64,000 nucleotides of DNA from Scytonematopsis contorta HA4267-MV1. GTDB taxonomy: Bacteria; Cyanobacteriota; Cyanobacteriia; Cyanobacteriales; Nostocaceae. Of this stretch, positions 51,159-60,475 are shown one piece after another. The notes under the pieces are model-generated. The model was given only the letters and a program-made list of their open reading frames with translations, was not told where the DNA came from and ran no database searches. The stretch's first letter is position 1. Every line of letters begins with the position of its first letter. The DNA lies in assembly GCA_019359035.1 (NCBI GenBank), contig JAHHIC010000081.1, positions 1 to 64,000 on the forward strand, read 5' to 3'. The position numbers were made by a program, and so were the translations under genes.

Positions 51159-51567
51159 AATTATACCAAATTAATTGGTAATATAGTTAAAGTTGATAAT
51201 ATAAAGTGTTTTTTACTCCATCGGCCTCTTTGTGGAAGCATGTTCAAGTGCTATTTTACTGGTATTTACTGCTTAAAGGAAGCGATGGAGGAAGTTATCA
51301 TCAAATATAATTTTGGCGCATAAGCGTGATTTGTTGCAACAAATTCAGCAGGCTTATCACTGGCTGCGATATATTTCACTGTATTGATGTATTGCACGTT
51401 ATTAGGAACCAAGCAAAATCTATACGTAGAGCAATGCGTAAATTAATTCCTTCCTATGCCAAAAATAGCACAGAATATTAAAGAAAGATTAAGTATTTAA
51501 TATTACAGCGTATAATTGATAGCAAATACTATATTAAATCTACTCCTACAGGGTTGGTAGTAATTTA
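51159..51567. other. intergenic region between divergent RHH-Mop and Crp-type genes
   Basis: 409 bases with no supported gene. A stretch near 51315-51360 reads like coding (AHKRDLLQQIQQAYHWLRYI) but has no start and soon stops, so it may be decayed. Promoters for both flanking genes should lie here. Confidence 0.5.
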
Positions 51568-52152
51568 ATGAACAAAGCCATAGCTCAAACACAAGCATCC
51601 AGTTTGATTTCAGTCCAACAAAGCCTTTTTGAACGTCATGAAATTATCCCCGTACAAAAGAATGTATTTTGGCGAATAGAGCAGGGTACTGTTCGTGCTG
51701 TCACATGGGACGAAAATGGAACATCTGCTACTTTGGGTTATTGGGGAGTTGGGGACATCATCGGTTATCCCCTATCCAAAATTGACCCGTATCATCTAGA
51801 ATGCTTGTCTTATGTAGAAGCAGTGGTAATTCCTACGGAAGAATTGGCTCAAAATATAGATATTTTGCTGTCACATATTCAGCAGCTAGAAGAACTTACA
51901 AGTATTGTCAGTTGCAATCGTGCATCCCTTCGCATATGGCAATTTTTGGTATGGTTAAGCAATAAGTTTGGTTGCGAGCTAGAACAAGGAAGACAAATTG
52001 AGTTGGTTATTACCCATCAAGAACTAGCAGATGTATTAAATACTACTCGCGTGACTGTAACACGGGTACTACGAGAACTTGAGGAGGCAGGAAAACTACG
52101 ACGACACAAACGTAAGTTAATTCTGATGGGGTCAAACAACTTTGAATTTTAG
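51568..52152 (+). CDS. Crp/Fnr family transcriptional regulator
   Basis: 194 residues. An N-terminal cyclic-nucleotide-binding-like beta barrel (VFWRIEQGTVRAVTWDENGTSATLGYWGVGDIIGYP) lacks the RxS phosphate-binding motif of cAMP-binding members, so the effector is probably not cAMP. The C-terminal winged helix has the recognition region VITHQELADVLNTTRVTVTRVLRELEEAGKLRRHKRKLIL. Cyanobacterial relatives include regulators of nutrient and redox genes. No Fe-S cysteine cluster is visible. Divergent from the RHH-Mop gene. Confidence 0.9.
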   Translation: MNKAIAQTQASSLISVQQSLFERHEIIPVQKNVFWRIEQGTVRAVTWDENGTSATLGYWGVGDIIGYPLSKIDPYHLECLSYVEAVVIPTEELAQNIDILLSHIQQLEELTSIVSCNRASLRIWQFLVWLSNKFGCELEQGRQIELVITHQELADVLNTTRVTVTRVLRELEEAGKLRRHKRKLILMGSNNFEF

Positions 52153-52408
52153 ATTTTGGATTGTCCGGCAACCCTTAGAATTTTAGATTTTCTAATTTTC
52201 GATTAAAAACAATTTTTTTAATTGTGAACTTGAGACTGTCGAACCGATGGAGTAGATAAATTTTTTTTTAATCCAAAATTCAAAATCTAAAGTTCTTTGT
52301 TAGAAATTAGTATGTAAATTAGAGCAGTAAAATAAATTAATTATATATATATATGGCAGGGTGGTAATTTAAAACCACCCAATTTCTACAAATTAAATGT
52401 TGGACTAT

Positions 52409-53716
52409 TTAACAAATTTCATCCTCATCAACCCACTCATCATAAGATGAGTCGTAATCAGTGTAATGTACAAAATATTGGTGACGTTGAATTTTCCCAA
52501 TAATTGCCGAATACCATTCTTCGCTATCTTCATCCCAAACTTTGACCTTTAGACCAACTGCATATCTATTATCATCCTCAGGGTTATGAACGCGAATACG
52601 GATATTATCTTCATTAACCCACTCATCATTAGATGAACCGTAGCCAATGTAATGAATAAATAATTCGTTACCTTTGATTTTTTCTATAGTCGCTGGATAC
52701 CAATCCTCTTCATCTTCGTCCCAAGCTTCTACTGTTTGACCCACAGCATACTTATTTTTATCTGAGTCTTTGGTTGCTGATGAGACATCTTGAATCGGCT
52801 TTTGTTCTCCTTGCTGAATTTCTTGCTTTACTAAATTATGGGCTTGTAAAATTAGGCTGCGAGCAACAGTTTGAATTCCTGTATGCTCATAGTAATTTGT
52901 ACTTTGGTCTAAAAATGCTGCCACAAAGTCTAAGTTATCATCAGCAATTTGGATAAAATTACTCAAACTACTAGAAAGAGATTGGGGGGTTACACCTGTT
53001 TTTGAAACTAAATTACTCATCCAACCTTGGACAGAGTTAAAACTTTGGCTGATAAAACCAAGTTTATCAGAGGTATTATTGCCCGGTAAAGAACTATTTA
53101 TAGCTGAAAAGATAGGATTATCTGCGACTACACCAAAATCACTACCACCAATAACTTCTTGAATTTTTTTCAGGAAGTTAGGACCTAAGGGCAAAATCCC
53201 ATCTAGACAAACTAAAGCGACCATCCTCATCATGGACGCATCTTGATAGTTATTAGCTAAAGATTTCGCAAATTCTTGAGGGTTAGGTTGGGGAATTCCA
53301 TTCAGTTTACAGAAAGCAATGATTTCGACAGTAATTTTTAGTACTAAATCAATAGTTTGAGCTAGGTCGGCTTTGGGTGTGATATTGCCTAAAAAAGAGA
53401 GAAAGCCAATTTTTTCTGAAACTTTATTCGCTAATGCTGCCGCTGCTACTGCTGTATCTACTTTATCAACGGTTTGATACAGTTTAATTGCGCTCTGGTA
53501 GCCTTGTTGAGGGTCGTGATATAAAATAACAGCGCGGTCGCGAATTTTCTCAATGACTTTAGCATCTGTTTCCCCTGTAATTGTACGGATACTGTTGTCA
53601 AACCCTACCAAGTTATTCCACTGACCAGGTGCTACGTAATCGAGGGCTTTCAAAACTTTGACAGTAATGTTGTCAGTCGGTAACTCATCAACCAACTGAA
53701 TAATCGATTTATCCAT
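52409..53716 (-). CDS. protein with two C-terminal Tudor-knot (chromo-barrel-like) repeats
   Basis: 435 residues. The first 320 residues are helical and unrecognised (ALDYVAPGQWNNLVGFDNSI, IRDRAVILYHDPQQGYQSAIKLYQTVDKVDTAVAAAALANKVSEKIGF). The C-terminus carries two copies of a roughly 50-residue motif, YAVGQTVEAWDEDEEDWYPATIEKIKG...FIHYIGYGSSNDEWV and YAVGLKVKVWDEDSEEWYSAIIGKIQR...VHYTDYDSSYDEWV, which match the Tudor-knot domain of chromatin-associated eukaryotic proteins. The aromatic positions are conserved. What it binds in a cyanobacterium is unknown. Monocistronic. Confidence 0.82.
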   Translation of the reverse strand: MDKSIIQLVDELPTDNITVKVLKALDYVAPGQWNNLVGFDNSIRTITGETDAKVIEKIRDRAVILYHDPQQGYQSAIKLYQTVDKVDTAVAAAALANKVSEKIGFLSFLGNITPKADLAQTIDLVLKITVEIIAFCKLNGIPQPNPQEFAKSLANNYQDASMMRMVALVCLDGILPLGPNFLKKIQEVIGGSDFGVVADNPIFSAINSSLPGNNTSDKLGFISQSFNSVQGWMSNLVSKTGVTPQSLSSSLSNFIQIADDNLDFVAAFLDQSTNYYEHTGIQTVARSLILQAHNLVKQEIQQGEQKPIQDVSSATKDSDKNKYAVGQTVEAWDEDEEDWYPATIEKIKGNELFIHYIGYGSSNDEWVNEDNIRIRVHNPEDDNRYAVGLKVKVWDEDSEEWYSAIIGKIQRHQYFVHYTDYDSSYDEWVDEDEIC

Positions 53717-53779
53717 AAAATGCTCTCTTGAATGAACTCTATGGATATAGTTCCCTTACTTGACTAAAAAATCACTTCG

Positions 53780-55531
53780 CTATTTGGGCTGAAACAAGTC
53801 ATTTCCAATCCAGTTGATATGGTCGTCCACCAGTTGTGAAGGCATTATGCCAACAAAGTTCGCTGCATCATCAACACTTCCCTTACCGTTATACCGAGCT
53901 TGCATTGGGTAAGGAAAGATGGGTCGTGTCCTGACAATTCGCTCATTGCTACTCGTTGTTCCGTTTGTCGAACTACTAAAGCCGTCTCCGGATGCATCGC
54001 CAGCCGTTTGGGATGCAATAATTTTATCGACCGGAGTACCTTTTTCAACCCATGCCACAATCGGGCTAAGCATATCAAAACGGCTCGGATTGGTTCCACC
54101 TAGGCAATGATACATCCCTGGAATCATGAAGAGTCGAGCGAATTGTTGTGTGGCTTTAAGACCTCCCATCGTGTCCTGAACTGCCTGGTAATAAGCTATT
54201 GTGCCCAAAGGTGGAATGGCTGAGTCTGACCATCCGTGATGAAAGATTATTTTTCCACCGTGCTTGTAAAATGCTTTCAGATTTGGATTAGTGGCGTTGT
54301 AAACTTTACCTAATGGACGCAAACTATCAAATCCCTCAGCATTAAATTTCCAGTCTTTATAGGAGTAGGACGCAGGAGGACTTTTGGGAAATGCCAGATA
54401 TTTCAAATAATTATCAGCAATACCAACAGTGATTAAGCCCATTCCAGGCTTCTTCACACTCCAGCCTGTCCAGTCGAGTTCTGACCCTATAGTTTTAGCG
54501 CCAGGATAGAGAAGCTTGCCATTACCATCAACCACGCCAGAATAAAGTTTTTTCACAACAGCGACTTGAGCAGCCGTTAAACAGTTCGACTGGTTGCGAT
54601 TATTTGGACAACTTAAGGATTCTGGCTTAAAGGTGCAGACCCTTGGGTCGGTGATTTGCCCATCAACTAAACCATCCTTGCCATCGCAGTTCGCAATAGC
54701 AGCATCATGAAGAAGTGTCAGTTTATCTGACGTGAGAATGGCGTTGTCTTGTGGGTCAAGGTTAGTAATTGCGTTCCAGGTTTCGTATTCACCATTAAGT
54801 GGAGCTTGGATTGCAGCAGGAGCTCCAGCAATGATACCGTTAAAGTCTTTGGGGTAGCGCTGTGCTTCCATAAGACCTTGTCGTCCACCATTAGAACATC
54901 CATGATAATAAGAATAACTGGGACTTTTTCCGTAAAAAGCGCTAATAATCGTCTTGGCAGCTAAAGCTGTAACATGTTCTGAACGATACCCGAAATCAGC
55001 ACGAAGCTGTGGTTGGTCAAGTCCCCAAAGAGCGCTGCCTGCTCCCGTCTCACCACCTCCACCCACATGTCCGGAATTACTAAAAGCGACCGCAAAATTT
55101 CGCTTAAGTGCTTCCGTAGATTCAGGCAAAGCTGTCAAAACACCGCAATAACCGCCACATCCGGCCTGAAGGTAACGACGATTCCAATTTTTCGTAGGCA
55201 AGCGTACTTCAAACTGAACCTGTGGAGTGACATATCCTTTTACATCGCAGTACTCAGGATTTTGACTGCTAGAAGCAACAACTTGAGTGGAAAAAATTCC
55301 AGTGGGAGCATCAGGAATTCCTGAAAAATCGCGTTTGGCAAGAGCAACACAAGCTTCTGATTCCATCGGTCGCATTAGGTCTTGTGCGATATTAGAGACC
55401 GAATTGGGATAACTCTGGAGTAACCGAGCGCTGCTTTTTGACGGCAAGAATAACAATAACAGCACGCTCATCAACATTGTTGTGACCAGTAAGGCAACCC
55501 ACAATGAGAATTGCCGTCTTCGGATTTTCAC
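53780..55531 (-). CDS. tannase/feruloyl esterase family hydrolase
   Basis: 583 residues with an N-terminal signal anchor (FSLWVALLVTTMLMSVLLLLFLP). Alpha/beta hydrolase of the tannase family: catalytic Ser in YHGCSNGGRQGL, Asp in HHGWSDSAIPP and His in GMYHCLGG. The Cys residues next to Ser and His match the CS-D-HC signature in which a disulfide brings the triad together. It should cleave ester-linked phenolic acids from plant or phenolic esters outside the cytoplasm. Monocistronic, upstream region of about 190 bases shared with the divergent FKBP gene. Confidence 0.93.
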   Translation of the reverse strand: MKIRRRQFSLWVALLVTTMLMSVLLLLFLPSKSSARLLQSYPNSVSNIAQDLMRPMESEACVALAKRDFSGIPDAPTGIFSTQVVASSSQNPEYCDVKGYVTPQVQFEVRLPTKNWNRRYLQAGCGGYCGVLTALPESTEALKRNFAVAFSNSGHVGGGGETGAGSALWGLDQPQLRADFGYRSEHVTALAAKTIISAFYGKSPSYSYYHGCSNGGRQGLMEAQRYPKDFNGIIAGAPAAIQAPLNGEYETWNAITNLDPQDNAILTSDKLTLLHDAAIANCDGKDGLVDGQITDPRVCTFKPESLSCPNNRNQSNCLTAAQVAVVKKLYSGVVDGNGKLLYPGAKTIGSELDWTGWSVKKPGMGLITVGIADNYLKYLAFPKSPPASYSYKDWKFNAEGFDSLRPLGKVYNATNPNLKAFYKHGGKIIFHHGWSDSAIPPLGTIAYYQAVQDTMGGLKATQQFARLFMIPGMYHCLGGTNPSRFDMLSPIVAWVEKGTPVDKIIASQTAGDASGDGFSSSTNGTTSSNERIVRTRPIFPYPMQARYNGKGSVDDAANFVGIMPSQLVDDHINWIGNDLFQPK

Positions 55532-55670
55532 CTAAAACCCTCCAGGATGCTCCCAATATATCGGTGTAAGACCCAATCTCTAAACTAAGCATTAATATTT
55601 TAGCAGGTAATTTATAGGGAGATTACTTCACTCCAATGGAAGAAGCTAAAGTCATAGGTTTCCAACATTT

Positions 55671-55698
55671 AGCTTATAAGTTATAACTTATAACTTGT
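55671..55698. repeat. heptamer repeat, TTATAAC units
   Basis: TTATAAGTTATAACTTATAAC and the following TTGTAAAC form a short degenerate heptamer array in the leader of the FKBP gene. Confidence 0.5.
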
Positions 55699-55717
55699 AA
55701 ACCAAGAAGAGACGATT

Positions 55718-56275
55718 ATGTTGAAAGCAATATTTTTACCTTTAGGATTAATCAGTCTGTGTTGTTTGATGGTAGGCTGTGGCAACAATACTCAACAAAC
55801 TTCTAACCCAACAGAAGCGACAAGTACTCCAACAGCAGCAGCAACAGTAGGTGCAAATGTAACCCCTACACCTACAGCGACTTCTAAAGCAACACCTTCT
55901 CCGACTGCGACGAAAAAACCAGCGACCAGCGGTAAGGTAGTTACCACCCCTTCTGGATTAAAATATGAAGAACTTAAGGTAGGTACTGGTGCGACACCAA
56001 AAGCAGGTCAAACAGTCTCAGTTCACTACACAGGTACTTTAGAAAATGGTACTAAATTCGATAGTTCTCGCGATAAAGGTGCTCCTTTCGAGTTTCCCAT
56101 AGGTGCTGGACAAGTAATTAAAGGTTGGGACGAGGGCGTAATCACAATGAAGGTTGGTGGTCGTCGTAAGTTAATTATTCCCCCAGATTTAGGTTACGGG
56201 GCTGAAGGTGCTGGTGGTGTGATTCCCCCTAACGCGACGCTGATTTTTGATGTCGAATTACTAGGGGTCAAATAA
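55718..56275 (+). CDS. FKBP-type peptidyl-prolyl cis-trans isomerase, lipoprotein
   Basis: 185 residues. Signal peptide with lipobox LMVGC (Cys21), a Thr/Pro/Ala-rich linker (residues 25-72) and one complete FKBP domain (about 75-185): [69 protein letters not shown]. The active-site aromatic and Asp residues are present, so it should catalyse proline isomerisation in the periplasm or thylakoid lumen, membrane-tethered. A palindrome of the GTAGAGAC family lies 20 bases past the stop. Confidence 0.95.
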   Translation: MLKAIFLPLGLISLCCLMVGCGNNTQQTSNPTEATSTPTAAATVGANVTPTPTATSKATPSPTATKKPATSGKVVTTPSGLKYEELKVGTGATPKAGQTVSVHYTGTLENGTKFDSSRDKGAPFEFPIGAGQVIKGWDEGVITMKVGGRRKLIIPPDLGYGAEGAGGVIPPNATLIFDVELLGVK

Positions 56276-56294
56276 ATTTTCCCATCTGTTCCCA

Positions 56295-56322
56295 GTAGAG
56301 ACGCGATTAATCGCGTCTCTAC
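56295..56322. repeat. dispersed palindrome, GTAGAGAC family, GCGATTAATCGC core
   Basis: Perfect 28-base palindrome identical to 23089-23116, 20 bases after the FKBP stop; probably acts as its terminator. Confidence 0.85.
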
Positions 56323-56507
56323 TTAGGTAAATTATTTAAAGTTTTTTTCAAGATTTGTTAACTTCTGGCGGTCGTTACTAGTCAAAATTGTTTTTGTCGT
56401 TGACTAACTCGTATTGTTAATTAGGTTCCGCAGCTCTGAAGCCCAAGCTCAAAGGCTACGTTAAGACCTAAAAATAGTAACTAAGAGTGGCTTTCTATAC
56501 TCAACAC

Positions 56508-57137
56508 TTAGTTCTCAAAAATTGCCCCTCGTCGTTCAAATTCTAATTTATTATCTTCTGAAAGACCTGTATTCCAAGCGAAACGAGCATTTTGTATATT
56601 CGCTCCATTAAGGTCTGCACCACTGAGATTTGCTCCAACTAAATGGGCACCACTAAGATTTGCGTTACTTAAAAAAGCATCGCTCAGATTAACACCTACT
56701 AAATAAGCACCACTAAGGTTTGCTTCACGCAAGTCAGCACCCCGTAAAATAGCACCACTAAGATTAGCTTCCTGTAAATTAGTACCGCGCATTTCGGTAC
56801 CGCGCATTATCGCAAGACTTAGATTTGCTTTGTGCAAGTCAGCACCATCCAGAGTTGCAAGGCTGAGATTAGCGTTAGAAAGATTAACATGCTCCAGATT
56901 CGCGTAACTCAAAAAGCTCCAACTCAAATTCGTACCTGCTAAACAAGCACCCATTAGTTGAGCATCGTTAAGACGAACACAACTAAGGTCAGCACCGCTT
57001 AAGTTTATGCCGTTAAGTTCGGCACCACTAAGCTTACTGCCAGGAAATTCGCATTCCCCTGCTGCGTAACGTCCTAGAATTTCACTAAGACTTGATGGTA
57101 TTGATGTGGAAGGAGGGTCACCATCAACTGGATTCAT
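56508..57137 (-). CDS. pentapeptide repeat protein
   Basis: 209 residues. After about 35 residues the protein is a run of A(N/D)LSx/A(H/Y)L pentapeptides (GADLSCVRLNDAQLMGACLAG, ANLSGAYLVGVNLSDAFLS), the common LSG type. This predicts a right-handed beta-helix of about 30 repeats. No signal peptide, so it is probably cytoplasmic. It ends with LSEDNKLEFERRGAIFE, a typical capping tail. Distinct in composition from the Gln-rich pentapeptide protein at 12555. Role unknown. Confidence 0.9.
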   Translation of the reverse strand: MNPVDGDPPSTSIPSSLSEILGRYAAGECEFPGSKLSGAELNGINLSGADLSCVRLNDAQLMGACLAGTNLSWSFLSYANLEHVNLSNANLSLATLDGADLHKANLSLAIMRGTEMRGTNLQEANLSGAILRGADLREANLSGAYLVGVNLSDAFLSNANLSGAHLVGANLSGADLNGANIQNARFAWNTGLSEDNKLEFERRGAIFEN

Positions 57138-57540
57138 TAGACGATTTATTTTTGACTACATATAGAGGATGCCCACAAATTTCGTAAAAATAACAGTGGT
57201 GTGGACACTTTATAAAACTGGCTGTAAATAGCGTGTAGTTTGTAACAAAATCTTTATTAAATACTTACATAAATTGTTGACACCTGGGTAAGCGTCATAT
57301 CGTGGGGGTGTAGAAGAAGGCAGAGGGCAGAGGGAGGAGTAAGTCACAAACGTAATAAGTAATACACTCTGCTTTTTATTCCCCGGAGCCAACTTGGGTA
57401 CAAACCCCACCAAGCCTAGCATTTGGTAGTTTTAAGACAGTGCTAAGCCCAGCCTATGCTGTATACTCTTTTACTTTTAATCCCTTCTTCCTTCTCTTTC
57501 CTTCTGCCCTCTGCCATCTGCCATCTACCTTCTTTTTGAC
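57138..57540. other. intergenic region, repeat-rich
   Basis: 403 bases with no supported gene. Heptamer-like GCAGAGGGCAGAGGG (57320-57335) and CTGCCCTCTGCCATCTGCC (57510-57528) are reverse-complement arrays that could pair with each other. Confidence 0.55.
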
Positions 57541-57840
57541 TTATTCCTCAGGGGTCGATTCCGACTCTGGTTCCGACTCTGGTTCTGGCTCTGCTTCAAC
57601 TTTGGGTTGAGGCTTAGGTGGTTTTGGTCCACGCACTAGGGCTGGATTGATTTGCTGTGGCTGTTTCGAGTCATCTCTGGAGGATGATTTTTTACCTTTA
57701 CGCTCTCTTGGTGCAACATCGTCTAGTTTTAAAACTTTACGAGTGGACTCAACAGGAGGTGGTGAATCTGAGCTTTGGGAATCATTTTCAGCGCTGGGTT
57801 GGGGCTGACGCTCAGATTTTTTAATTGGACGTTCTACCAT
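57541..57840 (-). CDS. small low-complexity protein rich in Pro, Glu, Lys and Ser
   Basis: 99 residues, no hydrophobic stretch. It opens MVERPIKKSERQPQPSAEND, has a central RKVLKLDDVAPRERKGKK, the only part likely to be conserved, then a Pro/Lys segment and a C-terminal run of (PE)(PESE) repeats. It is almost certainly disordered and charged. Similar short proteins occur in other cyanobacteria, but I cannot name a family. The acidic repeat tail may vary in length by replication slippage. Confidence 0.6.
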   Translation of the reverse strand: MVERPIKKSERQPQPSAENDSQSSDSPPPVESTRKVLKLDDVAPRERKGKKSSSRDDSKQPQQINPALVRGPKPPKPQPKVEAEPEPESEPESESTPEE

Positions 57841-57916
57841 TGTTAATATATGTAAATTTTTTTATATGATATATTATTGTTTTAGCAATTAACGAACTAT
57901 TTCTTTCTTCTGCCGT

Positions 57917-57980
57917 GACACCTTAATTTACAACAAGCGGGACACCTTAATTTACAACAAGCGGGACATCTTAATTTCCA
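57917..57980. repeat. tandem 24-base repeat, GACACCTTAATTTACAACAAG units
   Basis: Two exact copies (57917-57940, 57941-57964) and a third degenerate copy follow one another between two leftward genes. They end where the hairpin at 57991 begins. Confidence 0.8.
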
Positions 57981-57990
57981 TTTCCAACAA

Positions 57991-58007
57991 GCGAGCGAGA
58001 CGCTCGC
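57991..58007 (-). terminator. hairpin terminator after the secreted protein gene at 58009
   Basis: GCGAGCG-AGA-CGCTCGC, directly after the stop codon. Read on the minus strand with its CACTAC flank it is GTAGTGCGAGC, a member of the hairpin family at 5553, 26379 and 26444. Confidence 0.65.
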
Positions 58008-58008
58008 A

Positions 58009-58461
58009 CTACTGAGGTACTTTGTTCCATTTCCAAGAGGTTATTTTATAAGAAAAATAGACTGGCTGTGGCATAGAATCCAAATTTTTAGCATTTTCTA
58101 GAGGTGTAGCTCGGCCACTGGGTAATATGACGAAGTTTTGCGCGTAAATTTTGAGATTTAAGTTTTTGGAAAAGCGACAATCAAATGAGGCTACTCTAGC
58201 TTCAGGGAAAGAATTAGAATACTTACCCAATTTAGTTCCAGTACATTGGATTTGCTCAACACGTGTCTTAGTGGAACGCAAAGCGCTAGGTACTTGAGCA
58301 ATCAACTGTTGGGATTGTGGAGACGGGTGAGTCGATGACAATAATTGATTTAAACTATAACTGTTGGCTGCAAAAGATGTTGGCGAAAAAGCCCATCCAA
58401 TCATTGTTAAAGGCGTTGCAATAGTAATCGCTAATTTACTTGATGTAATGATTTGCCTCAT
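58009..58461 (-). CDS. small secreted protein of unknown function
   Basis: 150 residues with a signal peptide (LAITIATPLTMIGWAFSPTSFA). The mature part contains two cysteines (IQCTGTKLG and SFDCRFS) that could form a disulfide, and a beta-rich C-terminus (NLKIYAQNFVILPSGRATPL, PVYFSYKITSWKW). I do not recognise the family. The stop codon lies within the flank of a hairpin repeat. Monocistronic. Confidence 0.65.
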   Translation of the reverse strand: MRQIITSSKLAITIATPLTMIGWAFSPTSFAANSYSLNQLLSSTHPSPQSQQLIAQVPSALRSTKTRVEQIQCTGTKLGKYSNSFPEARVASFDCRFSKNLNLKIYAQNFVILPSGRATPLENAKNLDSMPQPVYFSYKITSWKWNKVPQ

Positions 58462-58568
58462 TTTAAAAACCTCTACCAGTTTTAAAATCGCATAGTTTTA
58501 AGTTATAGCCCTTACAAGACTCATGTTTAGTTTCTACACCTCCTAAATTAAAATTCCGGTTTTTTACT

Positions 58569-59369
58569 CTAAACTCTGTAAGTGTGAATTGATTTAAAGC
58601 TGTTACTAATTGCTGTTCTCATTAGCTTGATGAACGCATTTCTAAGTGCCACAGCATAACGATTTTCCAGTTCTCCCATTTTACCCGACTGTAAAGACTG
58701 TTCGACAATATATTTAGTGCGAGCAAATCTCTGTAATTCGTACTGTTGAAAAGCTAATGTCGGATTGGTTTGTTCTTGTAAACATTTGCTAATAACCAGC
58801 GCATCTTCTAATGCCATACAAGCTCCCTGTCCTAAAGTTGGTAGCATTGGATGCGCTGCGTCTCCCAATAGTGTAATATTTTGCTGGCTCCAAGCTTGAA
58901 CTGGTACACGGTCGTAAAGGTTAGTTTTTAGGATATTGCTTTCATCCGTTGCGTCAATTAATTCTGGAATCGACGGGAACCAGTTCATAAATATCATCTC
59001 AAGTTCTTTTTTGCTAACCATCGTTGTATCTGATTCTTTTTGGGGTGCTTTAACTGCTGCATACCAATACATTCGACTTTTACCCAACATCATAAAACCA
59101 AAACCTTTGCCTGCTCCCAAGTACTCGCGAATATAGCTAGGACGATATCCATTAGGAATATAATCCGTTAGACCCCGGAAGGTAGTAAAGTTTCTATAAA
59201 TTGGTGGACTTTCTCCAAATAATGCTGCACGTACTCGCGACCTAAGTCCATCAGCACCAATTAATGCATCTCCTTCATCCGTCAACCCTGAGGTGAAATG
59301 AGCACGAACTTTGTCTCCGACTTGCTCAAATTGCTCGAAAGTTTGACCTAAAACAAATTTTTCTCTTGG
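58569..59369 (-). pseudogene. FAD-dependent aromatic-type monooxygenase, 5' truncated
   Basis: The open frame (residues from LIGADGLRSRVRAAL) is the C-terminal two thirds of a flavoprotein monooxygenase of the PheA/TfdB/UbiH group: the GADG motif, and NITLLGDAAHPMLPTLGQGACMALEDA for FAD. Reading continues without a stop to about 59369 (PREKFVLGQTFEQFEQ), where similarity to the family ends. The N-terminal GxGxxG FAD motif (about 100 residues) is missing and the sequence becomes part of a tetR-like frame on the other strand. The gene therefore lost its start by deletion. Confidence 0.8.
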
Positions 59370-59370
59370 A

Positions 59371-59897
59371 ACGTTCCAGAGGCAATTGCCGCAAAAACTG
59401 GTGTAGTAAAATCGATGATTTACTATTATTTTAAAGATAAAGAAGGTTTGTATCGAGCAGTGTTGGAACGGTCACACGCGGAATTATTGCAAACCAACCA
59501 ACAGTTAGATTTAGAGCAGTTGTCACCAGAAGTCGCGTTGGAAAAGTTTTTAGTCGCGTTGTTAGACTGCGTATCTAGTAATCCAAAACTACCGATGATT
59601 ATGTTCCACGAAGCAATACAAAATCAGGGACAGTATTACAAAAACGCCAGTTCATTATCTATTGATAAGACTTTGATAGCAATTTTAGAACTGGGGGTTA
59701 AGCAAGGGGTATTTCGTTCTCTTGACCCTTTGCAAACAGCTATTAACATTATGGGGACTTGCTTGTTCTACTTTATCGGTCATGGAAATATTAAACATCA
59801 TACCCAAGGGAAGCGACCCTTGGGTAAAGCGATGTTAGAGAAGCACACGACTGAGGCAATTGCATTTATTTTGGCTGGTGTGCGGCATAATTGCTAA
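59371..59897 (+). pseudogene. TetR-family regulator, 5' truncated
   Basis: From about 59371 the frame reads NVPEAIAAKTGVVKSMIYYYFKDKEGLYRAVLERSHAEL, the second half of a TetR helix-turn-helix followed by a normal-length ligand-binding domain. The first helices of the DNA-binding domain and the start codon are missing; the first in-frame ATG is inside the helix-turn-helix at 59415, so an active DNA-binding protein is unlikely. It faces the truncated monooxygenase head-to-head at 59370, so one deletion removed both 5' ends and the shared promoter. The last two codons and stop are part of a TAATTGC heptamer array. Confidence 0.8.
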
Positions 59898-59919
59898 TTG
59901 CTAATTGCTAATTGCTAAT
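59894..59919. repeat. heptamer array, TAATTGC units
   Basis: Four units. The TetR-like frame ends inside it, so its terminal residues NC and stop come from the array. A CTCCCCA array follows at 59947-59966. Confidence 0.8.
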
Positions 59920-59967
59920 CACTATCAGTTTTGAGTTTGGCTTCCTACTCCCCACTCCCCACTCCCC

Positions 59968-60135
59968 TTACTTAGCGGGATTTTGAGGAACAGTCCAGTA
60001 GTAAATAGTATGTTCGCGCTCTGGTCTTTTTACTTTCACTGTTCGTTTGGGTTGCTATCCTTTAATGTCGAAGTCATGGGAAACGATGCGAGTTCCGGGT
60101 TTGAGTTGGCTTAATAATTTGGGTCGCAGTTTGTA
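59968..60135 (-). pseudogene. remnant of a SAM-dependent methyltransferase-like C-terminus with an internal stop
   Basis: Minus-strand reading gives KLRPKLLSQLKPGTRIVSHD then FDIKG, a TAG stop, then QPKRTVKVKRPEREHTIYYW and TVPQNPAK with a normal stop. The motif LKPGTRIVSHDF followed by W and a hydrophobic end TIYYWTVP is typical of the C-terminal part of class I methyltransferases; a TGG to TAG change would explain the internal stop. Only about 55 residues remain and the N-terminal SAM site is absent. Confidence 0.55.
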
Positions 60136-60475
60136 TATAATAGGGCGGGGCTTGCGATGCCCACCCCACAAGAATTATATAATTTGAAATTATGCAGTTT
60201 AAATGTGTTTTAGTTTATTAGTTTAAACTTCAATTTTATAGTTCAACTGATGCTCATCACCAGTTAAACCTCTGAATCCCCAATTATGTTTAGGAGTTAT
60301 AAACATATTTTTAGATGCAGATAGTATGCTTGGGTCTGCTTTTTACTATACTACCTAGACGGTTGGCTCATCGATGTAAAATTATCGTCTGGATAGTATA
60401 TTTTTAAAGAAGCAGCAAAAATTTTTAGCTCAATTGTAGTTTTAGTATTTTTAATAGATATATTTTTTACCTATT
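60136..60475. other. intergenic region before the AI-2E family gene
   Basis: 340 bases without a gene. At 60143-60169 is GGGCGGGGCTTGCGATGCC, a diverged copy of the hairpin found at 32369 and 41506. The rest is AT-rich and should contain the promoter of the next gene. Confidence 0.55.

Noticed and set aside
57210-57422. 70-residue minus-strand frame
   Set aside because: Runs through repeats, no ribosome-binding site and no family resemblance.
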